DNA of 64,000 bases from Diploptera punctata (Eukaryota; Arthropoda; Insecta; Blattodea; Blaberidae). The stretch lies in NCBI GenBank assembly GCA_030220185.1, contig JASPKZ010005706.1, positions 124,001 to 188,000 on the forward strand. Reading direction: 5' to 3'. Both the position numbers and the translations under genes were made by a program. The notes beneath the pieces are model-generated. The model was given only the letters and a program-made list of their open reading frames with translations, made no database searches and had not been told where the DNA came from. Below are positions 31,684 through 42,095 of this stretch, piece by piece; position 1 is the stretch's first letter; each line of letters starts with the position of its first letter.

Positions 31684-31992
31684 GTCCACAGCTGTGGTCT
31701 CGAGGTAGCGTGCTGCCTTGTCATGCAGTGGGCCCGGGTTCGATTTCTGGTCGGGACAGACTCCTGGGTGAGGTTTTTTTCAGGGTTTTTCCTCACCCAT
31801 AAGATAAATGTCAGGAAGCTTAGGGCCCAACGGTCCTCAAATCATCCGGCCATCATAAGCATCCTTATCATTATCATCACTATCCATCAATGGTGTGGAA
31901 AGCAACGGGAAGTAGTAAAGCTGCAAAGCATAGCATGAAGATGCTATGATTGCAGTGAAAGACCTGCCATTGGGCAGAATTACTATGGATGG
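31684..31992 (+). mobile_element. SINE-2 copy with target duplication
   Basis: 11-bp repeats ATGTTAAATGC at 31673-31683 and 31993-32003. Head CTGTGGTCTCGAGGTAGCGT and B box GGGTTCGATTTCTGG; the end GCAGTGAAAGACCTGCC is complete. Confidence 0.9.
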
Positions 31993-32003
31993 ATGTTAAA
32001 TGC

Positions 32004-32616
32004 TTAGTTAAATACAATGGATTATAAAAAATATAATTTAAAATTTAGTTTTAAGTTATACAATTTTAAGCTGACAGTTGTCAGAGCATGAATTTTCCAG
32101 CTTCACCTTGGACAAACCACTCAAATAACATAATGGTATTTCTTGCCATTTTGCCCTTCACGGCCTAGCTGATGGATAGGTTTCATTGTACAACATATTT
32201 TCTGATTGCCGACAAAACCTTACTCACTAAAATATGAGAAATATCTTGTGGCTTACTGTGTTTCATGTCATGTTTAACTCTAGGATTGTACCCTAATCTG
32301 ATAGGATATATAGTAGTAATAGTATTCAAATGTTTTGAAGCTCTTGATTTGTCATCATTCGCTTGGTAGGATATATTGTATTTATGAATTCAATTTGTGT
32401 AAAAGTATTTTTTTACCTTTTAAATTGCTAAAAATATTTATTTTTTTAAGGTTCCTTTCTAATTTTGATATTACATATTTGGTACATATTTTGAGACTTT
32501 TATAATGTTTATTTACATATTTCATAAAGAAATAACTATATAAAAATCTGGCCCATAATGATAATTGTAACAGAATTACTAGTAAACATTGAATGAACAT
32601 TGTATATAAAAAATAT
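32004..32616. other. AT-rich DNA, nothing recognised
   Basis: The hydrophobic minus-strand ORF at 32382-32669 overlaps the hairpin of the following repeat copy and has no family features. Confidence 0.5.
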
Positions 32617-33355
32617 TCGTAAGTAATGCCATGAGTGATTTCCAAATTATTGATAAATTCACAACTCACGAAGTGAGGAGTGAATTTATCTAGAGAATTT
32701 GGAATTCAAGAGTGGCATTTGTTAGGACTATTTAACGATTAAAATTAAGCTGTTTACTCACAAATAATTATTTAAATATAGTTATTTTAAAATATTTATA
32801 TATTTAATGTAAATGGCGATGTTTGAAAACAAATTAAAAACGATCAGTACGCTTCATTTGCTTCTTTTGTTCGTCACTGCAACCAGATCATATTATTTAT
32901 TGCCAAAGGAACACAATATTGTAAGAATGCACTCTAGTGGAGAAAAAATGAAACACATCAAACTGTATATTAATTCCTTTCTGATGTCCTATGATGTAAA
33001 TATGACAATTATATTTTTCTGGGAAAAAATACATTTAAGAAAGTGCAAACAGTGGTTTCTTTTTTTGGTGGTATAATCAATAGCTACAAATGTTTTCATA
33101 TTAACTCCCGCACGTGGTATGTGTTGACATTCATGCACTATATATACAATCTGGTAGCCGTATTTCTTAGCGAGTCAGTCACTGCAAAATAATGCTATGA
33201 CCTATTCAGAATGTTAAAAAGGAGGTGCTTTCTTTATTATGATAAACTTTAGTTGGTAAATTCTAGGCGAAACACGACTGTGATTGGTTGTAAATCAAAA
33301 ATCACTGTAGCGTGATTGGTCATTGACTCCCATTTGGGGCATGAGTTAAATAGTC
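32617..33355 (-). repeat. Hairpin-bearing repeat family, copy B (longest)
   Basis: On the plus strand it runs from the 90-bp palindrome (AAGTAATGCCATGAGTG ... AAGAGTGGCATT) to GGGGCATGAGTTAAATAGTC. At 33139-33146 there is TATATATA, and at 33175-33180 TCAGTC, an arthropod initiator consensus about 31-35 bp downstream. CCAAT words (reverse) lie near 33283 and 33316. Copy C retains the same TATA and a near-initiator, which hints at a conserved Pol II promoter. Confidence 0.65.
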
Positions 33356-33807
33356 TACAAAATTTATTTTACATTTTCTTTTATCTAAATTTTAAGAAAA
33401 TCACACAAAGCTCTAGATATGTTTAATCAAGTTTTGTTTTTGTAACTAGTTGTATAATATAACTGTGTTGTATACATGAATTTTTTCACTAAGTACTTAA
33501 AATGAGAAATATTTAATTTTTTTTTCTTATGTATAATTGAATCAATTTTTTCTGAAGGTATGGTGAACAAAGTACACTTACAGAAAAATAGCCCTTAAGT
33601 ATATTTTTAGTGCTTGAAAGTATTTTGGCTTATCATTAGTAATGAACATGTTCAATAATTATAAGTGGGACAGTATAAGATAATGTATTACTTTCATCCC
33701 CAGCTGGACATTTATTTAGATAGCAAGAATACTTTGACTGTAATATTTTACGGATAAAAATCCTTTAACTATCTATATACAAATCATCTGGCATATTGAG
33801 GAGGATT
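33356..33807. other. AT-rich DNA, nothing recognised
   Basis: No coding pattern or recurring repeat. Confidence 0.5.
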
Positions 33808-33818
33808 GTTGATAATAA

Positions 33819-34133
33819 GCCCACTGCTGTGTTCTCGAGATTGCGTGCTGCCTTGTCACGCAGGGGGCCCGGATTCGATTCCAAGTCGGGACAGGTTCCT
33901 GGGCGAGATTTTTTTTCGGGGTTTTTCCTCACATGTAAGACAAATGTCAGGAAGCTTAGGGCACAACAGTCCCCGAAAACATCTGATCATCATCATCATC
34001 ATCATCCATCACCAGTGTGGAAAGCAACGGGAAGCTACCACACTTATAATTTCTTAGTAAAGCTGCAAAGCATAGCATGAATATGCTATGATTGCAGTGA
34101 AAGACCTGCCCTCAGGCAGAATTACTATGGATG
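33819..34133 (+). mobile_element. SINE-2 copy with target duplication
   Basis: 11-bp repeats GTTGATAATAA at 33808-33818 and 34134-34144. Complete head and 3' end (AAAGACCTGCCCTCAGGCAG). The apparent ORFs across it, one ending in a His run, are frames of the (CAT)n tract. Confidence 0.9.
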
Positions 34134-34179
34134 GTTGATAATAATGTTAATTATATTCCAATTTTAATATTATATTTTT

Positions 34180-34490
34180 GTCCACTGCTGTGCCTTGTCA
34201 CGCAGCAGGCACAGATTCGATTCCCAGTCAGGACAGGCTCCTGGGTGAGGTTTTTTTTTTTTTGGTTTTTCCTTACTTGTAAGACAAATGTCAGGAAGCT
34301 TAGGTGCAATGGTCCCCAATAATCATCAGGCCATCATCATCTTTATCATTATCATCATCATCATCCATTACCAGTGTGGAAACCAATGGGAAGCTACCAC
34401 ACTTATAATTCCCTAGTAAAGCTGCAAAGCATAACATGAAAATGCTTATGATTGCAGTGAAAGACCTGCCCTCGGGCAGAAATAAGTATA
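34180..34490 (+). mobile_element. SINE-2 copy, head deleted
   Basis: A second SINE-2 follows 50 bp later in the same orientation. Its head lacks about 19 bp between GCTGT and GCCTTGTCACGCAG, removing the A box. The B-box region (AGATTCGATTCCCAG) and 3' end are kept. Confidence 0.8.
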
Positions 34491-35374
34491 GAATAGAATG
34501 GTTATCAAATATAAAAAGTTAGTATGTGTATGTTGATATACATGGAATTAAATATAATAAAACATACAATAAATTATTTAAAAATTTGAGAAAGAGCTAA
34601 CAGTAAATAGATTTAAGTGATACAGCTCTTCAAAAATGGCGCTTAAAATCGTATGTTGCCATTAAATTGATCGTGCGAAAAATATATTTTGAAACACATT
34701 TTTTATTTAAAATTGCCATTTTTGTCCAGATTTGTAACTAACTACTTGATTAAATAGAAATATTGAATGTAATTTTATCACAAATAATCTGATCATAAAG
34801 TTAATGTATATTACATTACTTTATAATACTACAAAATATTTTAAGGAAGCAAAACACTCAGGATATTTCAATTACAAAATTTATTTAAAAAATCTAGTGA
34901 CCTTTTCATTACGTAAATATCGATGCATTTTTTAAAAAAAATCACGTTTTGCAATGATGCCAAGTACGTACCTGTCAGAGAACACGCCAGTCATTTGCAC
35001 CTATTTTTATTTTTAAACGTCTAATTTTACTACGAATACATGTTGAAAGTATATTTCGTATGAGTAACTGAAGAATACAACACTAAAGCGCATCCCAGAC
35101 CGTCCTAGACAGACATGACAACAGTTCCTGCCCTTCTTTCACATTTCCAGTCGCATGTCCCTCCCTTTCCTTTCCCCTACCCCTTCGAGTCCGCGAAATC
35201 CCCGCCGCTCCCACATTAACTCCCCGCCATTTAGAATCGTGATGACGATAATAATGTCTGAGAATATGATACAGTATGTGCTGTATGCGTTATGCTCCAA
35301 GTATTAAGATATACAATAATTTAAAGCTGAAAATAATAATGCAGCTGCTGACTTCAGATTCACATATGTAATTT
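34491..35374. other. AT-rich DNA, then a C-rich patch at 35090-35230
   Basis: No coding pattern. The patch (CCTCCCTTTCCTTTCCCCTA, CGCGAAATCCCCGCCGCTCC) is GC- and CpG-rich against an AT-rich background. It could be a promoter region or part of an unknown repeat. Confidence 0.4.
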
Positions 35375-35632
35375 ATAGAGATGGCGATCATCCAGCTAAT
35401 GTAGGGGTGACATGTGGTCACCATGTCGGACCCCAGCCATTATAGCTGATTTTCTTAACCTGTAGCAGCTGCTTATTGTAACTACCAAATCCCTCACGAT
35501 GCTAGTAGGCCACCGATATCATACTGGCCAAAATTATTTGAGAAAATGTCTTCCTCCACGGGGTCTCGAACCAGCGTATATCTCGTAACTCTCCGTCAGA
35601 GCAAGCTTGACCACTTGGCTAAGGTAGGGAAC
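35375..35632 (-). mobile_element. SINE-3 copy, partial
   Basis: GATCATCCAGCTAATGTAGG, GGTGACATGTGGTCACCATG, and a head at the right (CTCTCCGTCAGAGCAAGC). The outer 3' end is missing. Confidence 0.7.
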
Positions 35633-35681
35633 CAGGTTTTGTTAGTTATGTAAATTCTTTTTTATTACAAAGCATCCTGGG

Positions 35682-35987
35682 TTGAAAATGTCTCTTTCAA
35701 GCCCAACGTGCTCTGTAATTTTTTACGATAATCAACTGACTGTACATGATAATACTATTGCGTCAAATTTTAAAAATCGCACGTTCTGTTCAACAACTAT
35801 GAATATTTGGAATCCGGAATCTCAAGGTCCTGTTCCATTCAGATCCTCAGAGGCCAGAAATCTTGTATTATTTTTTAAATCACAAAACACACAACAACAA
35901 AAAATGCATTCTGGAGGATCAATTTTGCCACAAATACGCAGTTTTTTTGCTTTCCGAGCCCGAACTGAAAATTGGGCCGGATTTTAA
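35682..35987 (+). other. Open stretch of unknown origin
   Basis: A 101-codon plus-strand reading without low-complexity bias, containing TFCSTTMNIWNPESQGPV and LPQIRSFFAFRART. No family is recognised, and there are no splice or translation signals I would trust. It may be chance or an eroded transposon. Confidence 0.2.
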
Positions 35988-36168
35988 AACGGGAAATGGT
36001 CTGTTGATTTCCCTTGGCTATTAACAGTTAGTAAGGTTTTGAGAATGACTTTCGTTGTTTTCAAAGTATAAACTTGTGTAATAATTAAAAAATATACCCT
36101 ATATATTCGCTTACTCTTCCTCATTAATAGATGAGAATCTTTAGATTTTGTTAAGAATGGTTATTTAA

Positions 36169-36185
36169 TAATAATGATGATGATG

Positions 36186-36247
<62 letters not shown>
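36169..36247. repeat. (AAT)n / (ATG)n microsatellite
   Basis: ATGATGATGATAATAATAAT continuing as uninterrupted AAT units. (CA)n followed by (TA)n lies at 36796-36846. Confidence 0.95.
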
Positions 36248-36249
<2 letters not shown>

Positions 36250-36791
36250 CTTTAAAAGTAAAATAATCACATTAATCAATGAACCAGTAAATTTTTGTGA
36301 ACTTAACTGAATTAAAAATTAAGCATATTTTCATCGTTTATCAATAAGCGCTGTTTAATTATAGTGAACGGTATATTTCTGGTTAAAGAATAAGAAAAAC
36401 ATCTCATTCAAATTTGGCAAACTCGCGGATTTAAATAACATTTCGCCAGTAAATTTAAATTCTGTACTAACCATCTGATACAAAGTAGGCTGATCACTTT
36501 TCAATGGTGTCTTATGGCCTTGTACGAGTATAATAGTATATGGATTATATTTCCGTATTACAGGTGTAGTGAAAATGTTATTTACTGAGGCAATCTTAGA
36601 TATAAAATTATATTGATTTAAATAGAACGATGATATACATAAGATTAAATATTTTTAATTCGCATATTCAAGGCTCTGAAAGTTGTTAAATGTGATTCAG
36701 AACTATGAAAATAGTCATTTATATAAACAAACAATAGGGGGTTTAGTTTGTGATATCAGATGAGACCGCTAAAGCTCGTTGCATATTTATT

Positions 36792-36795
<4 letters not shown>

Positions 36796-36845
<50 letters not shown>

Positions 36846-36846
36846 G
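36796..36846. repeat. (CA)n-(TA)n microsatellite
   Basis: Compound dinucleotide repeat: ACACAC units passing into TATATA units. Confidence 0.95.
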
Positions 36847-36975
36847 GCCTATATATTGTAAGAGCTCTTTAAATTCTATATTATAGTGGCTCTTTAATTA
36901 TAGTGTGTTATTTAAATAACCCATTAAAATAGCTTTTACTTGCTAAAATTGTTTAATATGACGTTGGCCTGCCTA

Positions 36976-37941
36976 TCTAATGTATAAAAATGCATGTTTG
37001 TTCGTATTTAATTCGTTGACATACCGTTCATCCGATTGTGATTTTTTTTTTGCAAAATGTTAAGCAAATTCCTGGGATGAACATTGGCTATAAGAGTTGT
37101 GACACTCAACTCATACACACATAAAAACGTCCCTTTTTTACGCTTAAATGGCTTAGGCTGCCTAAACCATCATAAATAAATCAAATCAATGTACACAGAA
37201 TTGAATATGTCCTCAAAAAATTCTACAAGAAACGTCCGCGACAGCATATGTTTATCTTTTATATATAACTCACGATAGCCATTTTTTGTCTTTCATTGCT
37301 GCCAAGAAGATCGGGATAAGTAAATTCCAGGGCAAACGTGCGCTGCCATATCCTTTATCCGATTGTGATGGTGATTTTTCCAAAATGTTCAGGATTTTCC
37401 CAGAAACATTATAGGCTATAAGAGAGCTTTAATACTCAAGCCCTTCACCCTTAAAAATCATTCTTAGGAGTGAAAAATGCTAAAAGGAAAATGTCGTTTT
37501 TGTACGCTTAAATGGCTTACTCTGCCTAAAGCACTATAAATAAACCAAATCAATGTACATAGAATTGAATATCTCATAACACTCTAAACATATGTCCGCG
37601 GCATCATATATTTATCTTTTACGGATAACTCACAATAACCATTTTTGTCTTTCATTGATGCCAAGATGATCGGATATGTAGATTCCCGGGAAAGCATAGC
37701 AGCGCACAGCGGGTATTCTCTTACGGATAACTCAAAATAATGAAATTAGAGTTTCAGCTCATTTATGCCAAGCACATCGGACTACGTAGATTTCCGGCCA
37801 ACGCCGGGTAAACAGCACGGGGTATCTAAAAATAATTATGATATAAACTTTTTTTTTTCCTTTTACTTATTCAATTAAAGTGAAAACACATTAGGCTTAT
37901 GATTTATTTAGGCGTAGCAGCGTACGCCGGGTAATAGCTAG
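36976..37941 (+). mobile_element. Helitron, non-autonomous, complete ends
   Basis: Begins TCTAATGTATAAAAATGCAT after an A and ends CTAG before a T, as Helitrons do (5'-A/T insertion, TC...CTRR). About 10 bp before the end is the expected hairpin GGCGTA-GCAGCG-TACGCC. There are no terminal inverted repeats and no target duplication. Internal diverged repeats (CAAGATGATCGG, GTAGATTCCCGGG, ACGGATAACTCA) recur in tandem, as in the second copy at 50695. No Rep/helicase is encoded. Confidence 0.8.
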
Positions 37942-38392
37942 TAAATAATTATTTTAGATGGTCAGTTTGTTTATCAAGAAAATGTATAGAATTAATCAAA
38001 ACAATATTAACATGAAAAGGTTGGGTTCAGAGCAAAAGTGGACCAAGTAAAAAAAATTAAAACCCTAGTTATGTGTGAATCTGAATTCAGTATCAATAAT
38101 TTTTCAGAGCAATGCTACCAAGTGCTGTATTTTTTCTTTTCCACTGTAATAAAATTAATGTTTAAATTTTCATTTGCAGTTAATTAATTGTATTACTTTA
38201 ATGTTATATAAGTTTTTCTCTTAAGAGTAAAATGTAGACTTGGTCCACTTTTGTTCTTATTCCCTTTAATCATGAATGTTAAGTAATACTGTAGAATGTT
38301 CTATGATTGATCATAAAACATTCTCTGCCTCAACATTTTGTTCTGTGATTCGGATTCTCCTGTCTCATACAATTAATTTGTATTTACTTATG

Positions 38393-38452
38393 TACACTAG
38401 TGTCCAAAATTAAAGCAACAAACTGGTATTTCTCCTTCCTATGTCTAATTCA

Positions 38453-38487
<35 letters not shown>

Positions 38488-39882
38488 CGTAAAACATTCA
38501 TCTTACAACCATGCAAACGGTGACATCAGTGCACGTATCAACCAGGGCACTGCAGTATAGTGTTTATTGCTTAGTCCAATATCAATGTTTGCTGTGTAAA
38601 CATTTACTGCAGGTAGAGTATGGCACAGAGAAGCCGCCTAGAAGATTCTCTTCATTGGAGGGCCATAGGAAGAATGGAAGCAGGACAGAGTCAAGCTGAT
38701 GTGGCCAGATGACTTAATGTGAATCGTTCTGTTGTTTCTCAGATGTGGCAACAGTGTTTAGAGTCCGAAAATGTATCCCGAAGACCAGGGCAAGGACGAC
38801 CAAGAGTGACATCGGAAAGAGAGGACCGTTATTTGGGTCTAAGGGCAAGACGGTACCGCCGTAGTACTGCACGACAACTGACATCTGATCTCACAGCATC
38901 CACTGGAACAGTTGTATCGAGGCAAACAGTGTACAGACGGCTTTGGCAGAGAGACCTTTATTGTCAGAGACCTGCTGTATGTGTACCCCTGACGTGTATT
39001 CAGAGAAGAGACCATCTAGAGTGGAGTCATCAACATGCCAACTGAACGATCGAACTGTGGGCCAATCTTCTCTTCACAGACGAGTCCAGATTTAGTCTTG
39101 AAAATGATTCTCGACGAATTCGCATCTGGAGAGAACCTGGAACACAATTTCGAGACTCAAACATTGTGGAAAAGAGACCAATTTGGAGGTGACTCAATAA
39201 TGGTGTGGGCAGGAATTCTGCTGACTACTAGAACACCTCTTCATGAAATTATACGGCTATATTAACAAGGTTTAACTGCTGTCAGGTATCGTGACGAGAT
39301 CTTGGCACCTCATGTGCGGTTGTTTCGGGGGTACTGTGGGCCCAGACTTCTTACTGATGGATGATAATGCTCGTCCTCATAGAGCACAGGTGGTTGCTGA
39401 GTTCCTGGAAACTGAAGATATTGCACGCATGGATTGGCCTGCTCGCTCTCCCGATTTGAATCCTATAGAGCATATCTGGGATGCACTAGGGAGACGAGTT
39501 GCTTTACGTGAACATGCACCAACCACTCACCAGGCCTTGCGAGTTGCTCTGCAAGAAGAATGGGCGTTATTGCCTCAAAATGAGATTGATGACATTATTC
39601 GCAGCATGCCACGCCGTTGTGAAGCCTGTATTGCTGCCAGAGGTGGTCACACCCAATACTGAACACACTAACCTGTTTTCTGGATGTGTTTGATATTCAC
39701 TAATTTTGAAAAAAAAAAAAGGACTTTTGTTTTACTGGTATGCACGAATATTGCAGTTGTTTATTTTCTTTATTCTTCTGGTTGTTTATACTTTCGTGTC
39801 ACTTGTTTATGCTATTTTCTGGCAAAATAAACCCACAGAGATAACATTTAAGTTTGTTACTTTAATTTTGGACTCTAGTGTA
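38393..39882 (+). mobile_element. Tc1-family DNA transposon, complete ends
   Basis: Inverted ends of about 30 bp: CACTAGTGTCCAAAATTAAA at the left and, reversed, CACTAGAGTCCAAAATTAAA at the right. Each is next to TA (target duplication at 38393-38394 and 39881-39882). A (TA)n run sits at 38455-38487. The total of about 1.49 kb is a normal Tc1 length. Confidence 0.9.
38620..39662 (+). pseudogene. Tc1-family transposase, DD34E, inactivated
   Basis: The ATG at 38620 starts MAQRSRLEDSLHWRAIGRME, the first helix-turn-helix. The second DNA-binding part includes GRPRVTSEREDRYLGLRARR. The catalytic triad is visible: FTDESRFSLEND (first Asp), LLMDDNARPHRA (second Asp) and SPDLNPIEHIW (Glu), with 34 residues between the second Asp and Glu. 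Lesions: TGA in place of Arg near 38709, TGA in place of Trp at 39043, a frameshift near 39190, TAA at 39263 and a frameshift near 39330. The first stop is what CpG decay of CGA would give. Length and motif order are otherwise normal, so death is fairly recent. Confidence 0.9.
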
Positions 39883-40096
39883 TCTTTCAGTCTATCTATA
39901 TTGTTGGTACGAGCACACATATATTACAGAGCTGCTTTGGCAAACTTTGGGGGTAATTATTTACTTATCTATACTTTTATTATTTATTTTTGCAAACCGT
40001 TGAGGTTAAAATTATTTTAATTATTTTTTGTACCTTATATAACACAATCGTCCTCAACTATAATAATTTATGCTATAATCTTCGTTATATCATTAA

Positions 40097-40137
40097 AATT
40101 CAAAGCTTTTCGAAGTCATGCTTCATCTTCAGGAACC
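40097..40137 (-). ncRNA. Hammerhead-like motif, left inverted end of PLE-2
   Basis: Minus strand: GGTTC (stem I), CTGAAGA, T, GAAG-CATGA-CTTC (stem II), GAA, AAG-CTT (stem III), T (cleavage residue), GAATT (pairs with GGTTC, three Watson-Crick and two wobble pairs). It is identical in sequence to the right-end copy. Confidence 0.55.
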
Positions 40138-40214
40138 AAAATGATCAAAACAGTATTAAAACAAAATTATTTCAAATTCAATAAGAAATGTTTACCCAAG
40201 ATGACAGAATACCA

Positions 40215-41255
40215 ATAGGTAGTCCAACTTCGGTATTATCTCAGAAATATTTTTACAAAATTTATAAGAAAAACATTTCGAAAACTTAAAGAAAAATTCA
40301 AAATTAAATTTCTAGTGAGATATGTTGATGACTTACTATTAATATATGAAAATGAAAACAATATAGATAAAGAAATAATGGATGAACTAAACAAAATGCA
40401 CCGTAAAATACAATTTACCAAAGAGTCAGAAGAAAACAATTCAAAAAACTAACTGGATCTAACAATCACTAAACATTTTAACAATAATTTGGACATAATT
40501 AGAAACCCACCCACAAATACCACAGCAATACACAACAAATTAAGACATCCATATCAACAAAAAATGAGTACCTTCATAAGCTTAATAAATAGAATGATAA
40601 AACTTCCCTTAAATAAAAAAATACCAAAAAGTAATGAGCTACATAAAACATTTAGCTATAAAATTGGATACAATTCACAAATAATCAACAGATTATTTAA
40701 AAAAAAACAAAGAAGAAAAAACAATTTAAGAAAATTAACAAAACTTGAAAAGGAAGATAATATAAAAACAAAATAAAATTGGATCACACACAAGTAATGA
40801 AACAATAAAAGTGGCAAAATATATCAAGAAATTTGACAAAAACATAAAAATTGCTTACAAAACTAGAAATAAATAGCATGCCTACCTAATAAAATAGAAG
40901 AAAATAGAGGTGTATATAAACTCAAATGTATCGACTGTGAAAAATTGTATATATGCAGAACATCAAGCATATTTAATGAACATCCTTTAGACTTTATTAA
41001 AAAAGAAGAAAAAATCAAGTTTTGCTGAACACATTTCAGAAACCGGCCATCTATTTGGCAAAATAGATGAAGCGTTGGCAATAATACACAAAGAAAACAG
41101 TAGACAAAAGATTAATATTTTGGAAGAAATTGAAATCATCAAAGAAGCAGAGAATAAACATTTATTAATTGAAAATACACCTAGTAACCAAAGCTCCCTG
41201 TATAAATATATAAATAATTTCAATATCAAGAAGGTTCCTGAAGATGAAGCATGAC
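40215..41255 (+). pseudogene. PLE-2 ORF: Penelope reverse transcriptase and GIY-YIG nuclease, broken
   Basis: Starts within the RT palm. KFLVRYVDDLLLIYENENN carries the YVDD active site near 40325. Then come ELNKMHRKIQFTKESEENNS, LDLTITKHFNNNLD, the typical Penelope signature PPTNTTAIHNKLRHPYQQKM, and a thumb-like basic region (NRLFKKKQRRKNNLRKL). After stops near 40775 and 40875 the nuclease follows: GVYKLKCIDCEKLYICRTS (GIY...YIG, Gly of YIG replaced by Cys) and AEHISETGHLFGKIDEALAI. The ending is NIKKVPEDEA and TGA near 41253. The RT N-terminus is missing. Confidence 0.75.
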
Positions 41256-41273
41256 TTCGAAAAGCTTTGAATT
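41233..41273 (+). ncRNA. Hammerhead-like motif, right (3') end of PLE-2
   Basis: Plus strand, same order as the left copy: GGTTC, CTGAAGA, T, GAAG-CATGA-CTTC, GAA, AAGCTT, T, GAATT. It overlaps the last codons of the nuclease ORF (KVPEDEA). The palindromic three-pair stem III would be unstable in a monomer and would favour a dimeric ribozyme, as discussed for Penelope hammerheads. Confidence 0.6.
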
Positions 41274-41462
41274 TTAATAATATATCATAAATTATTATAG
41301 TTGACGACGACTCTGTTATATAAGGTACAAAAAATATAATTAAAATAATTATTTACTTGTCAACCAAGGATTTCTTTGAAATGAACGATAAAAGGTGAAC
41401 TATTTCATTGTAACCATGGTAATAAATAACAAACTATATGCGTAGACGTCACTTTAAAATTG

Positions 41463-41721
41463 AATGAGTCATTTCGAAAAGGGATGATCTACAGCTGATC
41501 AAATTTTACAGGAGAGAGAAAAAAAAAAACTGATTCAACTTGTTCAGGATAAAGCATTGAATCTCAAATTGCTACTGAATAAAGTCAGAAAGTGGTAAAG
41601 GAATAATGTAGTTGATCCGTTCTCACGTGGAAACCATGGAAGTAGGTATATAAACATGGAATAACGAAAGAAATGAATTTCAGAAAAATAGTAGATGATC
41701 CCTTTTCGAAATGACTCATTC
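41463..41721. mobile_element. MITE with 31-bp inverted ends
   Basis: GAATGAGTCATTTCGAAAAG at the left (41463-41493) is the reverse complement of the right end (41691-41721) with one mismatch. The interior is about 200 bp with no ORF. No certain target duplication. The flank from 41350 (TTATTTACTTGTCAACCAAG) resembles 53470-53520, so a larger repeat may surround it. Confidence 0.65.
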
Positions 41722-41827
41722 AGTTGTTTCTTGCTATTAATTAGTATTTTAACTATTAGTCTATATTCAAGTTTACTTCACATTGACACATATCACACTT
41801 AAAACTTAAAAAAATAACAAACCAAAA

Positions 41828-42095
41828 TATTCACTGGCTCAATCGAACCCGTAGGTTCATGGCCGCCCGGACATAAACTCTCCATACATCCCTATCCTGA
41901 GCTAATGTTTTCCTATATCCTGTATAATATACTTCGCTCAAATCATGGTTAATGTTATGCTCCCACCTCTTTATTAGTCTGTCAATTAGATGCTTTCCCT
42001 CCGATTTTCCTGTAAGAGGTTCCATGTCTCTCTATCTCTCATTCCACATGTCCTGCTCATTGCAATCTACGAGACTTAATTGTTCTTACTTCAAA
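41828..42095 (-). pseudogene. RTE-like LINE 3' end
   Basis: Minus strand: LTGKSEGKHLIDRLIKRWEH, NHDLSEVYYTG, RDVWRVYVRAAMNLRVR and the start of a tail near 41830. It is truncated at the RRLRW block, like its relatives, and has lost some internal codons. Confidence 0.7.

Larger units (their letters stand above)
40008..41352 (+). mobile_element. Penelope-like element PLE-2 with ~125-bp inverted ends
   Basis: The last ~120 bp (41233-41352) reappear inverted at 40008-40137. Between them lies a Penelope-type RT to GIY-YIG reading on the plus strand. The inverted ends each carry the same hammerhead-like motif, once in each orientation. The ORF and the ribozyme-like motif overlap at the right end, exactly as in PLE-1. 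Confidence 0.8.

Noticed and set aside
32813..33076. 87-codon ORF with a signal-peptide-like start
   Set aside because: Lies inside hairpin-family copy B; the reading is not preserved in copies A, C or D.
33796..34080. 94-codon ORF with a His run
   Set aside because: Frame of SINE-2 through its (CAT)n tract.
36796..36846. CRISPR-like or satellite array
   Set aside because: Simple dinucleotide repeat without spacers.
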